DNA of 64,000 bases from an uncultured Hungatella sp. (GTDB taxonomy: Bacteria > Bacillota > Clostridia > Lachnospirales > Lachnospiraceae): the NCBI GenBank assembly GCA_910588505.1, contig CAJUPQ010000008.1, forward strand, positions 6,495 through 70,494, read 5' to 3'. The position numbers and the translations under genes were made by a program. The notes beneath the pieces are model-generated. The model had not been told where the DNA came from and did not search any database. It saw only the letters and a program-made list of their open reading frames with translations. This document shows, one piece after another, positions 26,218-35,506 of this stretch (positions are counted from its first letter, which is position 1; each line of letters starts with the position of its first letter).

Positions 26218-27522
26218 CTAAGGAAGAATCAATTTCTGACCGGATATTATTTTATCCGCGCTTTCTAAATTATTTAACTGGCATATTTCGTCTACTCTAT
26301 TTAAGCTACTATACACTTCTAAGCATATACTATACAGCGTCTGCCCGTCTTGCACTACATAGGTCCTATATTCTCCCTGGCCTGCTTGGGCTGGCTGAGC
26401 TGGTGGCGGGGTTGTTTCTTGTGTTCGTGTGTTTGGCGCGTTGTTTTCTTGGCTGCTTTGCTCTGCCAGACTGCCTTGTTGGGGATCGTTCCCATTTTCC
26501 TCTTGGACTGTCCCGCCTGTATTTTCGCCGGCTTGTCCTCCTGCGCTGCTGTCCACTGTGGTTGTCTGTTCCTCTCCTGGATATGTGGGGGACATGGTCT
26601 CTGTTCCGACTGTTGGCGAGACTTTCCCCTGGGCTTCTTCTACCAGCAGTTCGTCGCCTTCGCCCAGTTCACTGTAATCCTTGTAATCTCCGTACAGCTC
26701 GTCCCCTGACATGGCTGCTACGTCGTCTTTTTCTTTTGCGGCAACAGGAAACGCGGAGGTCAGCACAGATTCCATCTCTCTCATTTTCTCATAATTGTTA
26801 AACATCACCACGCCTCCTGCCAGCACCACGATAGACAGGGCGCTACACAGGCTGCCCAGAACGCGGATGGTTCCGCGTCTGGAAACGGCCTGGATCTTGT
26901 TGTCTTCCATTCTCTGACGGAAATCACGGATCACGGTGTCTCCGCTTCCTGACTCCACACGGCGGGCATCCTTGCGCAGTATCATGTAGTCCTGCATCAT
27001 TTGGTTCCGCTCATAATAAATACTGTATCCCCGCAGTTTATAAAATCCATCCTCTGATGTTATGTAAACTGCTTCCTCCCCCTCCAGACCGGAGTTAAGG
27101 TACATCAGCTGATTTTTTCCGGCAAAATACTGTCCATGTTCTTTCCAGTAATTCAAAGGACTCAGCGTGCTTCCCGGAACACCGCACAGAAACCACCCTA
27201 AGATCACCCGCTTGGGGAACATCTGCTCCATGCCCTGGTAGGCTTTTTTCCAGGCAGGTTCCGTAAAGGCCACCTTTTCCCCGTTTTCTGTTACCTCTTC
27301 CATCTCCATGGCGCCATCCACAAATAAATACGGTGTTCCGTCGTGTTCCTCCACATTGCCCAGCAGTATCCCTACCCGCAGGTCTTGTCCGCCCCGCGGA
27401 TAAAGCCGTTTCAGATACGTATTCACATAGTCTTCCAGATATAACCGGACAGACTGATCTCTTTCTCCTATCTGCCTGATATTTTTCGGCAGCTTCGGAA
27501 ATGGATTATATAATTCTCCCAT
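26218..27522 (-). CDS. LysM-domain membrane protein
   Basis: 434 residues. The N-terminal ~200 residues form a cytoplasmic globular domain (VGILLGNVEEHDGTPYLFVDG, then VILGWFLCGVPGS) whose layout recalls a JAB/MPN-like fold without its metal-binding His residues. A membrane helix follows at about 220-242. The outer part has an acidic, then Gln/Asn/Thr/Pro-rich linker and one C-terminal LysM domain (YVVQDGQTLYSICLEVY...NNLESADKIISGQKLILP). The LysM should bind peptidoglycan or spore cortex. The next upstream gene is the sporulation gene yyaC, so a spore role is possible but unproven. Confidence 0.85.
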   Translation of the reverse strand: MGELYNPFPKLPKNIRQIGERDQSVRLYLEDYVNTYLKRLYPRGGQDLRVGILLGNVEEHDGTPYLFVDGAMEMEEVTENGEKVAFTEPAWKKAYQGMEQMFPKRVILGWFLCGVPGSTLSPLNYWKEHGQYFAGKNQLMYLNSGLEGEEAVYITSEDGFYKLRGYSIYYERNQMMQDYMILRKDARRVESGSGDTVIRDFRQRMEDNKIQAVSRRGTIRVLGSLCSALSIVVLAGGVVMFNNYEKMREMESVLTSAFPVAAKEKDDVAAMSGDELYGDYKDYSELGEGDELLVEEAQGKVSPTVGTETMSPTYPGEEQTTTVDSSAGGQAGENTGGTVQEENGNDPQQGSLAEQSSQENNAPNTRTQETTPPPAQPAQAGQGEYRTYVVQDGQTLYSICLEVYSSLNRVDEICQLNNLESADKIISGQKLILP

Positions 27523-27590
27523 AGGCTCACCCCGCTATCATTCTTCATTACACTAAGACGAATCATAGCACGCTTCCTATGCGAAAAATG

Positions 27591-28190
27591 TCAAACCAAG
27601 GCCATGGATTCCCATAATTTTTCGACAATGCACACGCTCTCGCTGATACACTCCGCCATCCTCATGACCACGCTCAGCCGAATGCTCTGGAGCATCACCG
27701 GATCATAATCCCCGCAGCTGCTGACCACCCCTGTAATAAACAGATCACCTACAGACCGCAGCTCCTTGCTGACCCCAAGCCCCGGCTTCAGAGACCCGCG
27801 GCCTACCGTAATACAGCCGATATGGTCATGCATGCCCACAGACGCGTCCACGGCGATCACCAGATGGTCCTGGTAATATTGCTCCACAATGCTAAGGGTA
27901 TCCTCCAGATTCATGGCATGGACCGGTCGGTTCAGCGTCCCCAGAACCCGGATATGTTTCAGCTCCCTGTCTTTTAGCTGGTATCCGATCAGCGGCCCCA
28001 GACTGTCGCCGGTGGAGCGGTCCGTGCCAATGCACAGAAGCAGCACCTTGTCCTTTCCGCTTTTGTCCAGCTCTTCCCGGATCATCATATACAGCCTGGC
28101 CGCCAGCTGGGCTGTCTCAAAATTTCGATTTGTATCATAATAATAAAGCTCCCTCTGACGAAAGGGAGCCATTCGTTTCCATACGCTCAT
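27591..28190 (-). CDS. yyaC: Sporulation protein YyaC (germination-protease-like fold)
   Basis: 199 residues from the ATG at 28190. Core motifs are LLCIGTDRSTGDSLGPLIGYQL, VHAMNLEDTL, VIAVDASVGMHDHIGCITVG and GDLFITGVVSSCGDYDP, matching YyaC, a relative of the spore germination protease GPR. It occurs in spore-forming Firmicutes and shows that this organism belongs to a spore-forming lineage. A hairpin ahead of the gene overlaps its ribosome site (AGGTGAG). Confidence 0.9.
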   Translation of the reverse strand: MSVWKRMAPFRQRELYYYDTNRNFETAQLAARLYMMIREELDKSGKDKVLLLCIGTDRSTGDSLGPLIGYQLKDRELKHIRVLGTLNRPVHAMNLEDTLSIVEQYYQDHLVIAVDASVGMHDHIGCITVGRGSLKPGLGVSKELRSVGDLFITGVVSSCGDYDPVMLQSIRLSVVMRMAECISESVCIVEKLWESMALV

Positions 28191-28200
28191 CAATGTCTCA

Positions 28201-28235
28201 CCTGGTCTTTATTCTTAATCCTATTATAGACCAGG
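28201..28235 (-). promoter_or_regulatory. Hairpin covering the yyaC ribosome binding site
   Basis: On the minus strand, CCTGGTCT (28235-28228) pairs with AGACCAGG (28208-28201), an 8-bp perfect stem. The 3' arm ends in CAGG of the likely ribosome site CAGGTGAG, ten to thirteen bases before the ATG. There is no T tract, so a translational role fits better than termination. Confidence 0.5.
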
Positions 28236-28245
28236 TTTGTCCTGT

Positions 28246-29337
28246 TTATGCGTGCTGTTTTTTATATTGATCCATAGCCTCTGACAGATTGGCCGCCGTC
28301 CCATTTTCCACAATCTCCAATAACGCGTCCAAACGCTGAGGCTGTAAAAACTCTTTCTCCAGATAAGCCCCAAACTGGCTGGTGACAAACAGACTCTTAT
28401 CTTTCAGTTCCCCCTCCAGATTATGCAGCTCCCCAGCCTGGAACTCGCAGGTCTCCTTTAACAGGTCCAGCTTCTCCTTATTATTGGCGCTTATCTCATC
28501 AGCAATAATATTCCTGGTAACCGTCTCAAAAGTATTAAGGGCCTCCTTTTTCTTTGCCGCTGTCTCGGCCATCATCTGTTCGATCTGGGCAATCTCGTCA
28601 TCGTGCTTCTCCAGATTATAAATAGCCTCGTTCTTATCCCTCCTGATCTCCCGGGTGATCTTCCGTATCTTTTTTTCATTAGAGTACATCTGGTTCCGTA
28701 TCTGACGTCCCTCTTTAATGGTGTCAGAATATCTGTCCCTACTTCGGTTACCCACCACAACATACAGCCCGCCAAACGCAAGAACACATACAAAATAGAT
28801 CAGCCCCAGATACAAAGGCTTCCTCTCTGGAATCAGGAGATAACTTCCATAAGGGATCAAAAGGAAACAGATCAGAAACACGGCCAGAAACACGGCGAAC
28901 TCCGCCAGCCTTCTGGGTGCAAAAAGGCGGTAATACCAGCTGCTCCTGCAAAAAGCCGGCACATGGTTCTGTTGAAACACGGTCTTTAGCTGCAATTTCA
29001 GCTGCCGGTTCTGTTCCCGGATCGGCGCTGTCTCCTCCGAGATCCGCTCCTTTATCCCCTGACTCTTTGCTTTCTCCCTCCGGGATTTCGCCTTTCTAAG
29101 CCGCTCCTGGCCTCGGTTCAGTTCCTTATCGTAACCAGACGCAAGATCCGCTGCCCTCCGCTTTATGGTCTGGCTGATGTGGTCCGCCACTGCCTTCTCC
29201 TCCGCCTCCAGCTGCCGCCTGCTCTGGTTCAGCTGCTGGTTCAAAGCTCCCTCCCTCTGCTGCATCTCATTTAGCTCCGCCACCGCCTGTCTGGCTTCCC
29301 TCAAAAATGCTCCGTAATCAGTAATGGGCTGATCCAT
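28246..29337 (-). CDS. Hypothetical coiled-coil membrane protein
   Basis: 363 residues. Residues 1-120 are charged and helical (EARQAVAELNEMQQREGALN), with a Lys/Arg-rich stretch. Two membrane helices lie at about 145-163 and 172-194, joined by a short loop. A second coiled coil runs from about 200 to 345. Both coiled coils should face the cytoplasm. No recognised domain. It starts well upstream of yyaC on the same strand (gap 55 bases) and could be part of the same transcript. Confidence 0.75.
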   Translation of the reverse strand: MDQPITDYGAFLREARQAVAELNEMQQREGALNQQLNQSRRQLEAEEKAVADHISQTIKRRAADLASGYDKELNRGQERLRKAKSRREKAKSQGIKERISEETAPIREQNRQLKLQLKTVFQQNHVPAFCRSSWYYRLFAPRRLAEFAVFLAVFLICFLLIPYGSYLLIPERKPLYLGLIYFVCVLAFGGLYVVVGNRSRDRYSDTIKEGRQIRNQMYSNEKKIRKITREIRRDKNEAIYNLEKHDDEIAQIEQMMAETAAKKKEALNTFETVTRNIIADEISANNKEKLDLLKETCEFQAGELHNLEGELKDKSLFVTSQFGAYLEKEFLQPQRLDALLEIVENGTAANLSEAMDQYKKQHA

Positions 29338-29396
29338 GTACGCTTCCTCCTTGGTTCTTTATATCTGTATTCTTCATGCCTGATCTTGGCAATAGA

Positions 29397-30089
29397 TCAC
29401 TGTCCTCTTACTACCCAATGACCATTCCTGTTAGAACCCTCTCTTTCAAGTGAGCCCTCCTCCTGCAATACCTTTATAACTTTTTGGACTTGTTTTCTGG
29501 TCAGATTAAGACATTCTGCAAGCTGAATCTGCATCATCACAGGATTCTGTTTCAAATTCTGGTTTCGGTGAACTACTGGCCTCCAGAGCGTCAAGTATCT
29601 TCTTAAATCCTGTATTTCTTCCCTCGGTCAAATGTAATTCCTTTAAAAAGTCACCGATTCTACGATTTCTGTAACGCCTATTTGACACACGATAACTTTT
29701 TAGGCCCTCTATCGTTACTGAGCGATCCGGCCCCGGAAAGCTTACGATCTCAATCCTGTCATTCTCTACTCGTACTCCAATCAGCTCCCTTTCATCATAC
29801 GCGCGGTGATATACAGCATTTGACAACGCCTCCTCCTCCACCACAAATGGATAATTAAAAAAGCGATCTGATTCCACTCTATCCGGAAATTGAACAACAT
29901 CTATCTGGGAGTATGGAAAAAATCTATCTGGTTCCATACTAAAAAACATCAATCCAACATTCTTAGGCTTTGTATATTCAGGAAGATTGCTGATAATGTT
30001 CATGTCTCTTTAAATTCAATCCTCGCCCACTCAACAGTATCGCCTGAAAGTAATGTTTTTATATTTGTTGGTATTGCCGTATGATCCAC
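29397..30089 (-). pseudogene. Decayed AlbA_2/Schlafen-type DNA-binding ATPase-like gene
   Basis: Three pieces of one gene. From a GTG at 30089 the frame reads IPTNIKTLLSGDTVEWARIEFKE, the typical N-terminus of AlbA_2 (COG2865) proteins, then stops at 30000. In another frame 30003-29506 gives EYTKPKNVGLMFFSMEPDRFFPYSQIDVVQFP and NAVYHRAYDERELIGVRVEND, the second half of the family. A third frame, 29594-29397, gives the C-terminal winged helix MQIQLAECLNLTRKQVQKVIKVLQ. The middle of the AlbA_2 domain is deleted and there is at least one further frameshift near 29540. No product is expected to be functional. Confidence 0.85.
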
Positions 30090-30111
30090 GACCTTTCCAT
30101 ATTCCTACTTT

Positions 30112-30378
30112 TCACTCCTCAATCACCTGGATCTCCAAAAAATCAAACTCAATATGCTCAATAAAATTATCCTGCCGAAACCTTGTTTTGGCATGGATCT
30201 GAAAATCCCGCACATTGGCATCCAGCCATATAGGTTTCCCCAAGTCAAAGTAATAGCACAGTTCTTCCAGAGCCTGAAACACCATCTGGGTACGGCTCAA
30301 ACTGTAATCCCCGATACAGACAGTGGTATCATCCACCAGACGGTTATCCTTCCACAATTTCCCCCACATCCGAAACAT
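30112..30378 (-). CDS. Small hypothetical protein
   Basis: 88 residues from the ATG at 30378, which follows GGAGGAGGG; the longer reading from 30429 lacks a site. The protein (MFRMWGKLWKDNRLVDDTTV ... ending FDFLEIQVIEE) is mixed alpha/beta with no membrane segment and no motif I can name. It lies between pgi (upstream in coordinates beyond a terminator) and the AlbA_2 pseudogene. Confidence 0.7.
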   Translation of the reverse strand: MFRMWGKLWKDNRLVDDTTVCIGDYSLSRTQMVFQALEELCYYFDLGKPIWLDANVRDFQIHAKTRFRQDNFIEHIEFDFLEIQVIEE

Positions 30379-30470
30379 CCCTGTCCCTCCTCCCAGTCTC
30401 TCAATGGACCGCAGCGCTATATAAACCATAGTATACCGGATTTACAATCCCCTGTAAAGACAGGTCAACC

Positions 30471-30504
30471 AAAAAAATCCCCGGCTCCCTTCCAGGGAAC
30501 CGGG
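30471..30504 (-). terminator. Rho-independent terminator of pgi
   Basis: Minus strand: CCCGGTTCCCT / AGGGAGCCGGG stem with a 3-base loop, followed by GATTTTTTT. It begins 12 bases past the pgi stop. Confidence 0.92.
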
Positions 30505-30516
30505 AATCTCTACCAT

Positions 30517-31866
30517 CTACAGTCTCTTAAGCAGCGCCTCTCTCTCCGCCTCGTAGCCTGGCTTTCCAAGAAGGGCAAACATATTCTTCTTATAGCTCTC
30601 CACGCCCGGCTGGTTAAACGGATTCACACCCAGCAGATACCCGCTGATGCCGCAGGCAAACTCAAAGAAATAGAACAGCTGTCCCAGACAGTACGCGTCC
30701 TGGGCCGGAATATTCACCTTAAGGTTGGGAACCTCTCCGTCTGTGTGAGCCAGGATCGTCCCGTTCATGGCGCTCTTATTTACAAAATCAACCGTCTTCC
30801 CGGCCAGATAATTCATGCCGTCCGTGTCAACCTCTTCCTCCTTCAGCACAACCTCAGCGGAAGGATCCTCGATCTCCAGAACCGTCTCAAACATGATCCG
30901 GGCTCCGTCCTGAATAAACTGTCCCATAGAATGCAGGTCTGTTGTCAGATCCACCGCTGCCGGGAAGATCCCCTTCTGGTCCTTGCCCTCGCTCTCGCCG
31001 TACAGCTGTTTCCACCACTCGGATACATAGTGAAGGCTTGGCTCATAGTTCGCCACGATCTCCACGGATTTCCCTTTTCTCAGCAGAATATTGCGGATGG
31101 ACGCGTAGAGCAGAGCCGGATTCTCCTCATAGGGCGTATCCAGAGCTTTCTTTCTTCCATAAGCCGCGCCCTCCATCAGCTTGTCAATATCCACGCCGCT
31201 GACCGCAATCGGAAGCAGACCCACTGCCGTCAAAACAGAGAACCGTCCTCCCACGTCGTCGGGAACCACAAAGCTCTCATACCCTTCCTGATTCGCAAGA
31301 TTCTTAAGGGCGCCCTTGGCCTTGTCCGTGGTGGCGTAGATCCTCTTATTGGCCTCTTCCTTGCCATACTTCTCGATCAACATCTCCTTAAACACGCGGA
31401 ACGCAATAGCTGGCTCCGTCGTCGTGCCGGATTTGGAGATGATATTAATAGAAAAATCCTTGCCCTTCAAAACATCCTGAAGATCCCTAATATACTTGCT
31501 GCTGATGCTGTTTCCCACAAAATAAATCTCCGGAGTCTTGCGCTCCTCCTTGCCCAAAACATTATAAAAACTGTGAGTCAAAAATTCAATGGCAGCTCTG
31601 GCTCCCAGATAAGAACCGCCAATACCGATCACCAGAAGGACGTCGGAGTCACCCTGGATTTTAGCGGCCGCTTTTTTGATCCTGTCAAACTCCTCTTTGT
31701 CATAGTCAACCGGAAGGTCAATCCACCCAAGAAAATCATTCCCCGCGCCGCTTTTTGCAAGCAGCACTTCCTTCGCGCACATCACGGGCGCTTTCATGTT
31801 CTTTACTTCTTCTGCTGAAATAAAGCCGGCTGCCTTAGAATAATCAAATGTCACTTCTCTTCCCAT
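30517..31866 (-). CDS. pgi: Glucose-6-phosphate isomerase
   Basis: Interconverts glucose 6-phosphate and fructose 6-phosphate. 449 residues, the short Firmicute form. Sugar-phosphate motifs are [51 protein letters not shown] (PGI signature 1) and [14 protein letters not shown] near the end with its Lys. The start follows GGAGAGG. It has its own extended -10 promoter and terminator, so it is a single-gene unit. Confidence 0.97.
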   Translation of the reverse strand: MGREVTFDYSKAAGFISAEEVKNMKAPVMCAKEVLLAKSGAGNDFLGWIDLPVDYDKEEFDRIKKAAAKIQGDSDVLLVIGIGGSYLGARAAIEFLTHSFYNVLGKEERKTPEIYFVGNSISSKYIRDLQDVLKGKDFSINIISKSGTTTEPAIAFRVFKEMLIEKYGKEEANKRIYATTDKAKGALKNLANQEGYESFVVPDDVGGRFSVLTAVGLLPIAVSGVDIDKLMEGAAYGRKKALDTPYEENPALLYASIRNILLRKGKSVEIVANYEPSLHYVSEWWKQLYGESEGKDQKGIFPAAVDLTTDLHSMGQFIQDGARIMFETVLEIEDPSAEVVLKEEEVDTDGMNYLAGKTVDFVNKSAMNGTILAHTDGEVPNLKVNIPAQDAYCLGQLFYFFEFACGISGYLLGVNPFNQPGVESYKKNMFALLGKPGYEAEREALLKRL

Positions 31867-31930
31867 TGTGTTCCTCTCCTTTTCTGGTATTCATGTAATA
31901 CGTACACCCCCGCTTATCCGGGCCTTCCTT

Positions 31931-31939
31931 ATTATACCA
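31931..31939 (-). promoter_or_regulatory. Extended -10 promoter for pgi
   Basis: Minus strand TGGTATAAT: a consensus TATAAT with a TGn extension, about 65 bases ahead of the pgi start. The -35 region is not recognisable. Confidence 0.65.
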
Positions 31940-32014
31940 CAATCCCCCCGGATTAGCGATACAATTCCCGCAAATTCCCTATAATTTTTGACAAATACGC
32001 TAACCCATCAGCCC

Positions 32015-33043
32015 TTACACCAGATACTGTTTCAAGATCTGCCCCACCAGCTCCAGTTCATCCGGTGACAGATCCTTGATCCACTCCCCGTCCGCCTGAC
32101 TCCTCTCCCTGCTGGCGGCAATCTGCTCCAGACTGTTTTTCAGATAATCCACATCCCGCCGGCTCTTTTCTTCTGGCTTATCATCCGCCATATCCACTCC
32201 CTTCTTTCCCACGCGTCCGGCCCGACGCTGGCTGCGCATGGCGCTCTCCTCCCCACGCTCGGCCCGGCCGCCGTTTTTCCCCGGGCGCTCCGCAGGCTGG
32301 GCCTGTCCGCCCTTCTTGGCATATTCCCCCTGGCTAAGGCTTGCCAGATCCTGTCCCTTAAAATCCTGGTCCTCCTGATCCTCCCCGTCCTGGCTCTGAC
32401 GGGCAGATACTCGGACTGCGCCGTCCCGCCCCCTTCTGTCCAAAGCCCGGGCCGAATCCCGATTTCCAAAACCGCCTGTCCCTTTCCCTCCGTCCCGTCT
32501 CCCGTCATCCGAAGCCGCCGCCGTCTCCCTTACCAGACGGTTAAACAGAGAATTTTCCATATAATCCTGCAGGGCATTTAAAAGCTGCTGTTTCCGCTCG
32601 CCCAGATTCGCCCAGTAGTCCGCAACCATGGTCCCCAGCCCTGTCAGGATCCCCACAGAACTATATAGCACTATGTAATAGCTGTCGCACCGATACCAAT
32701 AGGCCCCAAAAGACGCCGCGCCTCCCAGCAAAAAGCACAGGATAGTCATCTGTCCCCCCAGGCTCCCCCAGCCGCTCAAAGACACACCCAAAAAGCGGTA
32801 GTTAGTCAGCTGCTTCTCCAGGTACACTCTGCTGTTGTGGATACCCTGATTTAATCGGTACGTATTTTCCGTTTTCTGCTTCAGATCCCGCAGATAGCGG
32901 TTCTTGGTCAGCGTCATATTATCCGTTTCCTTCATCAATCTTTTGTACAGGTTCCGCGCCACCAGCCTGCTGAGCAGTCCCAGGCCGCACACAGCTGCCA
33001 GCACGTACAAAGCTTTTCCTGTTTCTAAAAATTCCAGCATCAT
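32015..33043 (-). CDS. Hypothetical membrane protein with charged C-terminal region
   Basis: 342 residues from the ATG at 33043 (AGGGGAG site); a GTG 21 bases earlier lacks one. A membrane helix lies at about 8-25, a helical cytoplasmic stretch (LRDLKQKTENTYRLNQGIHN) follows, then two more hydrophobic segments at about 92-115 and 118-138. The rest, from about 160 on, is low-complexity Arg/Gly/Asp/Glu/Gln-rich, ending in a more ordered acidic tail (SPDELELVGQILKQYLV). No family recognised. Confidence 0.72.
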   Translation of the reverse strand: MMLEFLETGKALYVLAAVCGLGLLSRLVARNLYKRLMKETDNMTLTKNRYLRDLKQKTENTYRLNQGIHNSRVYLEKQLTNYRFLGVSLSGWGSLGGQMTILCFLLGGAASFGAYWYRCDSYYIVLYSSVGILTGLGTMVADYWANLGERKQQLLNALQDYMENSLFNRLVRETAAASDDGRRDGGKGTGGFGNRDSARALDRRGRDGAVRVSARQSQDGEDQEDQDFKGQDLASLSQGEYAKKGGQAQPAERPGKNGGRAERGEESAMRSQRRAGRVGKKGVDMADDKPEEKSRRDVDYLKNSLEQIAASRERSQADGEWIKDLSPDELELVGQILKQYLV

Positions 33044-33168
33044 AAAAAGCTCCCCTTTCTTCACAAAATGATTTTCAACGGTTTTAATTATAACCGCCCC
33101 TTTTCATTTTGGGAAGTTCAGGGAGCCAGGAATCGTTCGTCAAATTCTCCTATAAAACGATTATGAAG

Positions 33169-33867
33169 TTAATCTAATTTCTCAACCAAGGCCGTAACCA
33201 GCTTTACACTGTGTTCAATAGCCTTTGCCTCAAACTCCTCATAGCTCATGATGGCGCTGTCGTCCGCTTTATCGGAAATAGCTCTGATAATCAAAAATGG
33301 AATCCCGTTCAGATAAGCCGTCTGGGCAATAGCCGCCCCCTCCATCTCCGTGCAGTACCCGTCAAATGTCTCTGTCAGCCAGGCCTTCTTCCCTTTATCT
33401 GAGATAAACTGATCCCCGCTGACAACACGCCCAACAAAAACTTCGATCTCAGGGATCACCACTGCGCAGCATTCCCGGGCCGCCTCGATCATCCGGTCGT
33501 CCCCTTTAAAGACAGAGCTATCCATCTGGGGAATCTGTCCCACAGGATACCCAAAACCAGTGGCGTCCATATCATGCTGCAGCGTATCTTTAGACAGAAC
33601 AATATCCCCGATATTGATCTCATTTCTCAGAGAACCCGCGATCCCTGTATTAATGATACCAGTCACATGATACTGATCCACCAGGAGCTGACTGCAGATA
33701 GCCGCATTGACCTTGCCGATCCCTGACCTGACTACCACCACCTCTTTGCCACGCAGCGTTCCCTGATAAAAATCCATCCCCGCTGCAGAACACACAAGCA
33801 CATCCTCCATCTCAGCCTTCAGATTTGCCACTTCCTCACTCATGGCCCCAATAATTCCAAGCATCAT
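33169..33867 (-). CDS. mtnN: 5'-methylthioadenosine/S-adenosylhomocysteine nucleosidase
   Basis: Cleaves adenine from MTA and SAH in methionine salvage and the activated methyl cycle. 232 residues. Family motifs are GIIGAMSEEV at the N-terminus, VVVRSGIGKVNAA, GIINTGIAGSL, GDQFISDK, the substrate-binding EMEGAAIAQTA and IRAISDKADDSA with catalytic Asp. The start follows GGAGG. The downstream histidine phosphatase gene lies upstream in transcription order but is far enough away to be separate. Confidence 0.96.
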   Translation of the reverse strand: MMLGIIGAMSEEVANLKAEMEDVLVCSAAGMDFYQGTLRGKEVVVVRSGIGKVNAAICSQLLVDQYHVTGIINTGIAGSLRNEINIGDIVLSKDTLQHDMDATGFGYPVGQIPQMDSSVFKGDDRMIEAARECCAVVIPEIEVFVGRVVSGDQFISDKGKKAWLTETFDGYCTEMEGAAIAQTAYLNGIPFLIIRAISDKADDSAIMSYEEFEAKAIEHSVKLVTALVEKLD

Positions 33868-34001
33868 TCATCCTCCTCACTTCTATTCCATTTATCTGCG
33901 TATTCTAACACGGCTCCCTGCCAGCGTCAAGCCTCCTGTCCCCTCCGGATCAATCAGGGGAATGGCCTTTTCCCTGCCTGCGCGGGCCAATAACATAATA
34001 A

Positions 34002-34032
34002 AGGACGCCGCACTCCCTTCATGCAACGTCCT
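34002..34032 (-). terminator. Terminator of the histidine phosphatase gene
   Basis: On the minus strand AGGACGTTGCAT pairs with GTGCGGCGTCCT (12 bp counting G-T pairs), a 7-base loop, followed by TTATTATG. Confidence 0.7.
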
Positions 34033-34059
34033 CCATTCCGGAAAATTCTGCTGTCCCCC

Positions 34060-34629
34060 TTACGGATTCGGGTTCACGATCTCCGACAGCTCAAACCTTC
34101 CGTTACTATACTTAAATTTTAATATACAGCAATTCCCCAGACGACCCTTGGGCACCACCGGACTGGTATGCTCCCAATGCCTCATAAACTGCCTGCATGA
34201 AGCCCCATGAGATACAGCCAGCACCACCTGATGCTCCTCGCGATCCATGATCTCAGTAAGCGTCCGGTTCATTCGTTCCCGTACTTCAATCTCCCCCTCA
34301 CCGCCAAAGGCCTTGAAGTAATCGCCATATGGCAGTTTTGGATTCAGGTCTTCGCTCTCCCCTTCAAAAACCCCGAAATTCCACTCCTTTAATCCTTTCA
34401 TACGCTTATACGGCATCCCCGTAACTATCTCTAACGTATCACAGGCTCTCTCTGATGTAGAAGAGTATGCATGGTCAAATGTAATCTGATGCTCCGCAAA
34501 ATACTCCGCCGCCTTTCGCGCCTGTCCGATTCCAAGTTCTGTCAGCGGCGCGTCGCACACGCCCTGAATCTTGCGCCGCACATTGAACAAAGTCTGTCCG
34601 TGCCGCATCAAATACAATATTTTCTCCAT
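34060..34629 (-). CDS. Histidine phosphatase family protein
   Basis: 189 residues from the ATG at 34629 (AAAGGAG site); the longer reading has no site. It shows the catalytic RHG motif (ILYLMRHGQTLFNVRRKIQG), the second Arg region (AYSSTSERACDTLEI), the acidic GLKEWNFGVFEGES and the second catalytic His in VLAVSHGASCRQFM. This is the phosphoglycerate-mutase-like superfamily; it is probably a broad sugar-phosphate or small-molecule phosphatase. It lies just downstream of a PTS operon and could serve the sugar it imports. Confidence 0.88.
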   Translation of the reverse strand: MEKILYLMRHGQTLFNVRRKIQGVCDAPLTELGIGQARKAAEYFAEHQITFDHAYSSTSERACDTLEIVTGMPYKRMKGLKEWNFGVFEGESEDLNPKLPYGDYFKAFGGEGEIEVRERMNRTLTEIMDREEHQVVLAVSHGASCRQFMRHWEHTSPVVPKGRLGNCCILKFKYSNGRFELSEIVNPNP

Positions 34630-34713
34630 ATGATCCCGTACTCCTTTGATTAGTCTCCCCTCGAATGTCCTGCTGGCAGATTCTACCGGCATGTATGTCC
34701 CTATGACAATCCC

Positions 34714-34743
34714 CTTTCCGGACACCCCTCAATATCCGGAAAG
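34714..34743 (-). terminator. Hairpin after the PTS operon
   Basis: CTTTCCGGA / TCCGGAAAG, a perfect 9-bp stem with a 12-base loop, about 55 bases past the IIB stop. The tail (GGGGATTGTC) has few T, so it may slow but not fully stop transcription into the phosphatase gene. Confidence 0.5.
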
Positions 34744-34798
34744 CCTCCCCCAAGGCCGGAGACTGTCATCTGTAACCCGTTTTTTAACCCTCTAACGA

Positions 34799-35101
34799 TC
34801 AGTCGCCCAGAGCTTTCTTAACCTGAGCAATAACCTTCTTGCCGTTCATGGTGCCGTAAGCCTGCATATCGATATCCTGCACGATCTTGTCAGCGCCAAC
34901 TTCGCCCTGAACTTTGCCCTTAGCGAAACGAACCTGGGGCCCTAACAGAATAATGTCAGCATCTGCATGGTCTCTTGCACTTGCAACCGGGAATGCCGCG
35001 ATATCGCAGTCATATCCCTCGTCTGCTGCTGCTGCCTTCATCTTGTTTACCAGAAGACTGGTAGACATACCTGCTGCACATAACAAAACAATCTTTCTCA
35101 T
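34799..35101 (-). CDS. PTS Lac-family enzyme IIB
   Basis: 100 residues. The phospho-Cys lies in the N-terminal loop (KIVLLCAAGMSTSLLVNKM), the typical signature of lactose/cellobiose-family IIB. It takes phosphate from IIA and passes it to the sugar carried by IIC. It is the last gene of an IIC - small membrane protein - IIA - IIB operon. The sugar is probably a beta-glucoside or other disaccharide; specificity cannot be read from the sequence. Confidence 0.95.
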   Translation of the reverse strand: MRKIVLLCAAGMSTSLLVNKMKAAAADEGYDCDIAAFPVASARDHADADIILLGPQVRFAKGKVQGEVGADKIVQDIDMQAYGTMNGKKVIAQVKKALGD

Positions 35102-35151
35102 GATAGTAGTTCTCCTTTCAAACCTTGATATATAAATTTATATTGCTTATC

Positions 35152-35451
35152 TTACTTATTCTTCAGCATCTCAACCATTTCTTTTACAAGGTCGATTACA
35201 ACCATCGCACACATCAGATGGTCCTGAGAATGTACGACCAGAAGGCTGATGTCGATCCCCTTACCATTCAACTCATTCTGGATCAACTCGGTCTGAACCT
35301 CATGAGCCCCCAGCAAAACCTCATCCGCTTCCTTCAGCTTTGCTTCGGCATCCTCGAACTTACCTGCTCTCGCATCACGGAAAGCTTCCAGCGCCAGGCT
35401 TCTGGCATTGCCGCTGTTAACCACCAGGTTCATAATTGCTATCTCATCCAT
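35152..35451 (-). CDS. PTS Lac-family enzyme IIA
   Basis: 99 residues, an all-helical Lac-type IIA. The phospho-His is in VVHSQDHLMCAMVVIDLVKE (His-Ser-Gln-Asp-His), and NSGNARSLALEAFRDARAGKF is typical of the first two helices. It accepts phosphate from HPr. The start follows AGGAGGGG. It lies between a small membrane protein gene and IIB, in one operon. Confidence 0.95.
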   Translation of the reverse strand: MDEIAIMNLVVNSGNARSLALEAFRDARAGKFEDAEAKLKEADEVLLGAHEVQTELIQNELNGKGIDISLLVVHSQDHLMCAMVVIDLVKEMVEMLKNK

Positions 35452-35506
35452 TGGTAACCCCTCCTTATTTATTTAGTCCAGAGATATGCTACTCTGAATA
35501 TCATGT

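Noticed and set aside
30154..31818. 554-codon open frame on the plus strand opposite pgi
   Set aside because: It is antisense to the well-supported pgi gene, has no family pattern and is explained by codon bias of the real gene.
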